64,000 nt of DNA, taken from the NCBI GenBank assembly GCA_017469405.1, contig JAFUGL010000014.1, positions 1 through 64,000 of the forward strand, in the 5' to 3' direction. This DNA comes from Lachnospiraceae bacterium (GTDB lineage: Bacteria > Bacillota > Clostridia > Lachnospirales > Lachnospiraceae). Shown in pieces: positions 62,989 through 64,000 of this stretch. How positions within the stretch are numbered: the first letter of the stretch is position 1; the number at the start of each line of letters is the position of its first letter. The notes beneath the pieces were generated by a model, which had not been told where the DNA came from, ran no database searches, and saw only the letters and a list, made by a program, of their open reading frames with translations. The position numbers were made by a program, and so were the translations under genes.

Positions 62989-64000
62989 ATGAATATTATT
63001 CTTATTATTTTGGTTTTTGGAATAGTTGTTTTCTTTCATGAGTTTGGACATTTTATTGTTGCGAAGGCCAATCATATAGCGGTAACAGAGTTCTCTATCG
63101 GTATGGGACCTGCGATATTTTCAGTTAAGAAAAAGGAGACAAAGTATTCACTTAGAATACTGCCTATAGGCGGATATTGTATGATGCTTGGTGAAAATGA
63201 AGAATCAGAGGACGAGAATTCATTTTCAAATAAGCCTGTCTGGGCCAGAATTCTGGTTATAGCGGCAGGACCTTTTTTCAATTTTATATTGGCACTTATA
63301 TTTTCGGTTATTCTGATAATTTTTTGTGGATATGATGAAGCTAAGATATCCGAAGTGAAAGAAAATGGTGCAGCTTATGAAGCCGGAATTGAAGAAGGAG
63401 ATACCATAGTAAGGATAGGCGGAAAGAAGGTTCATTTTTTTAGAGAAGTACAGATTTATATGATGATAAATGATTCATCAAAGCCTATTGATATGGTTAT
63501 TGAAAAAGCAGACGGAACATTGAAAAATGTTACCGTATATCCTAAGAAGGCTGAGGATGGCAAGTATTATCTTGGTGTAGCAAGAACCAGATATAATGTA
63601 GCTGCAAAGGGTGTCGGCGGAACATTAAAATATGCTTTTTATGAAACTGAATATTGGGTAAATGCTACATTTTCAAGTTTAAAAATGATATTTACAGGTG
63701 GAGTAAAAAGCGGTGATATAATGGGACCTGTTGGCGTAGGAGGAGCGTTTAATGAGATTATTGAGGAGGTAAAGGAAGAAAGTTCGAACGTTAAGGAGAC
63801 AATCATCAATATTATCTTAAATATGATCAATTGGTGCATACTCTTAAGCGTTAACCTTGGTATAATGAATCTTTTACCTGTTCCTGCGTTAGATGGTGGA
63901 AGACTTTTGTTCCTGTTTATAGAGGCAATTCGAAGGAAAAAGATTCCGCAGGAAAAAGAGGCGATTGTCAATTTCATTGGATTTGCACTTTTGATGGTTT
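62989..64000 (+). CDS. rseP: RIP metalloprotease RseP, 3' end cut by the window
   Basis: Site-2 intramembrane zinc protease. HEFGHFIVAK in the first helix is the zinc-binding HExxH, and NLLPVPALDGGR near residue 302 gives the third ligand. One PDZ-like domain (about 115-185) lies between. The first 337 codons are present and the frame stays open to the edge, so only the last residues are missing. AAAGGAG precedes the ATG, 11 bases after dxr. It probably processes an anti-sigma factor or remnant signal peptides. Confidence 0.93.
   Translation, partial: MNIILIILVFGIVVFFHEFGHFIVAKANHIAVTEFSIGMGPAIFSVKKKETKYSLRILPIGGYCMMLGENEESEDENSFSNKPVWARILVIAAGPFFNFILALIFSVILIIFCGYDEAKISEVKENGAAYEAGIEEGDTIVRIGGKKVHFFREVQIYMMINDSSKPIDMVIEKADGTLKNVTVYPKKAEDGKYYLGVARTRYNVAAKGVGGTLKYAFYETEYWVNATFSSLKMIFTGGVKSGDIMGPVGVGGAFNEIIEEVKEESSNVKETIINIILNMINWCILLSVNLGIMNLLPVPALDGGRLLFLFIEAIRRKKIPQEKEAIVNFIGFALLMV

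Overview
This 64 kb window comes from a low-GC, Gram-positive, spore-forming anaerobe, most likely a gut or rumen member of the Lachnospiraceae (Clostridia). The evidence is the AT-rich codon use, a spoIIAA-spoIIAB-sigF operon, AddAB rather than RecBCD, a meso-DAP type MurE (DNPR motif), a PASTA kinase/PP2C pair next to rsgA-rpe-thiN, and extracellular plant-polysaccharide degradation (a GH53 galactanase). No rRNA, tRNA, CRISPR array, prophage or insertion-sequence transposase was seen. The assignment rests on gene content and gene order alone.

Layout. 1-9.2 kb is a loosely packed accessory region: the first codons of a minus-strand gene at the left edge, a lipoprotein, a Mg2+ transporter (mgtE, minus) with a long structured leader, a VTC polyphosphate-polymerase / DUF4956 / beta-helical surface-protein cluster behind a Pho-box-like repeat, an FMN_bind-like membrane protein and a phosphoribosyltransferase-like protein. 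Two large palindromic elements (about 183 and 227 bp) lie in its intergenic spaces. 9.3-22.9 kb holds a FapA-family protein with nine N-terminal repeats, a degenerate-receiver HD-GYP protein, addB-addA, queF, folC and two uncharacterised genes. 23-26 kb holds the spoIIA operon, then a 20-bp-period repeat array and a TetR/flavodoxin-like pair.

26.3-48.9 kb is dense housekeeping: a class A PBP broken by one in-frame TAA, glgA, rqcH, then yicC-gmk-rpoZ-murE-priA-def-fmt-rsmB-rlmN-stp-prkC-rsgA-rpe-thiN and a PutP-type symporter. This is the usual Firmicutes cluster linking nucleotide, cell-wall, replication-restart, translation-initiation and signalling genes. 48.9-57.7 kb is accessory again: two convergent RlmH-like genes with complementary defects, a 1243-residue secreted galactanase with an operator-like leader, and a HAD phosphatase / truncated PEP-synthase-like ATP-grasp / small hydrolase group. 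57.7-64 kb returns to core: bactofilin, then pyrH-frr-uppS-cdsA-dxr-rseP, the last cut by the window edge.

The observations I rate highest are the RlmH pair (one copy keeps the SAM-binding loop but lacks the C-terminal tail, the other has the tail but a degraded loop), the nonsense codon that splits the PBP transpeptidase domain, the 20-bp phased repeat array over the tetR promoter, the two giant palindromes, and leader structures in front of mgtE and the FMN_bind gene that look able to control expression. Coordinates and motifs were read by eye; family names rest on recognised motifs, not on database searches.
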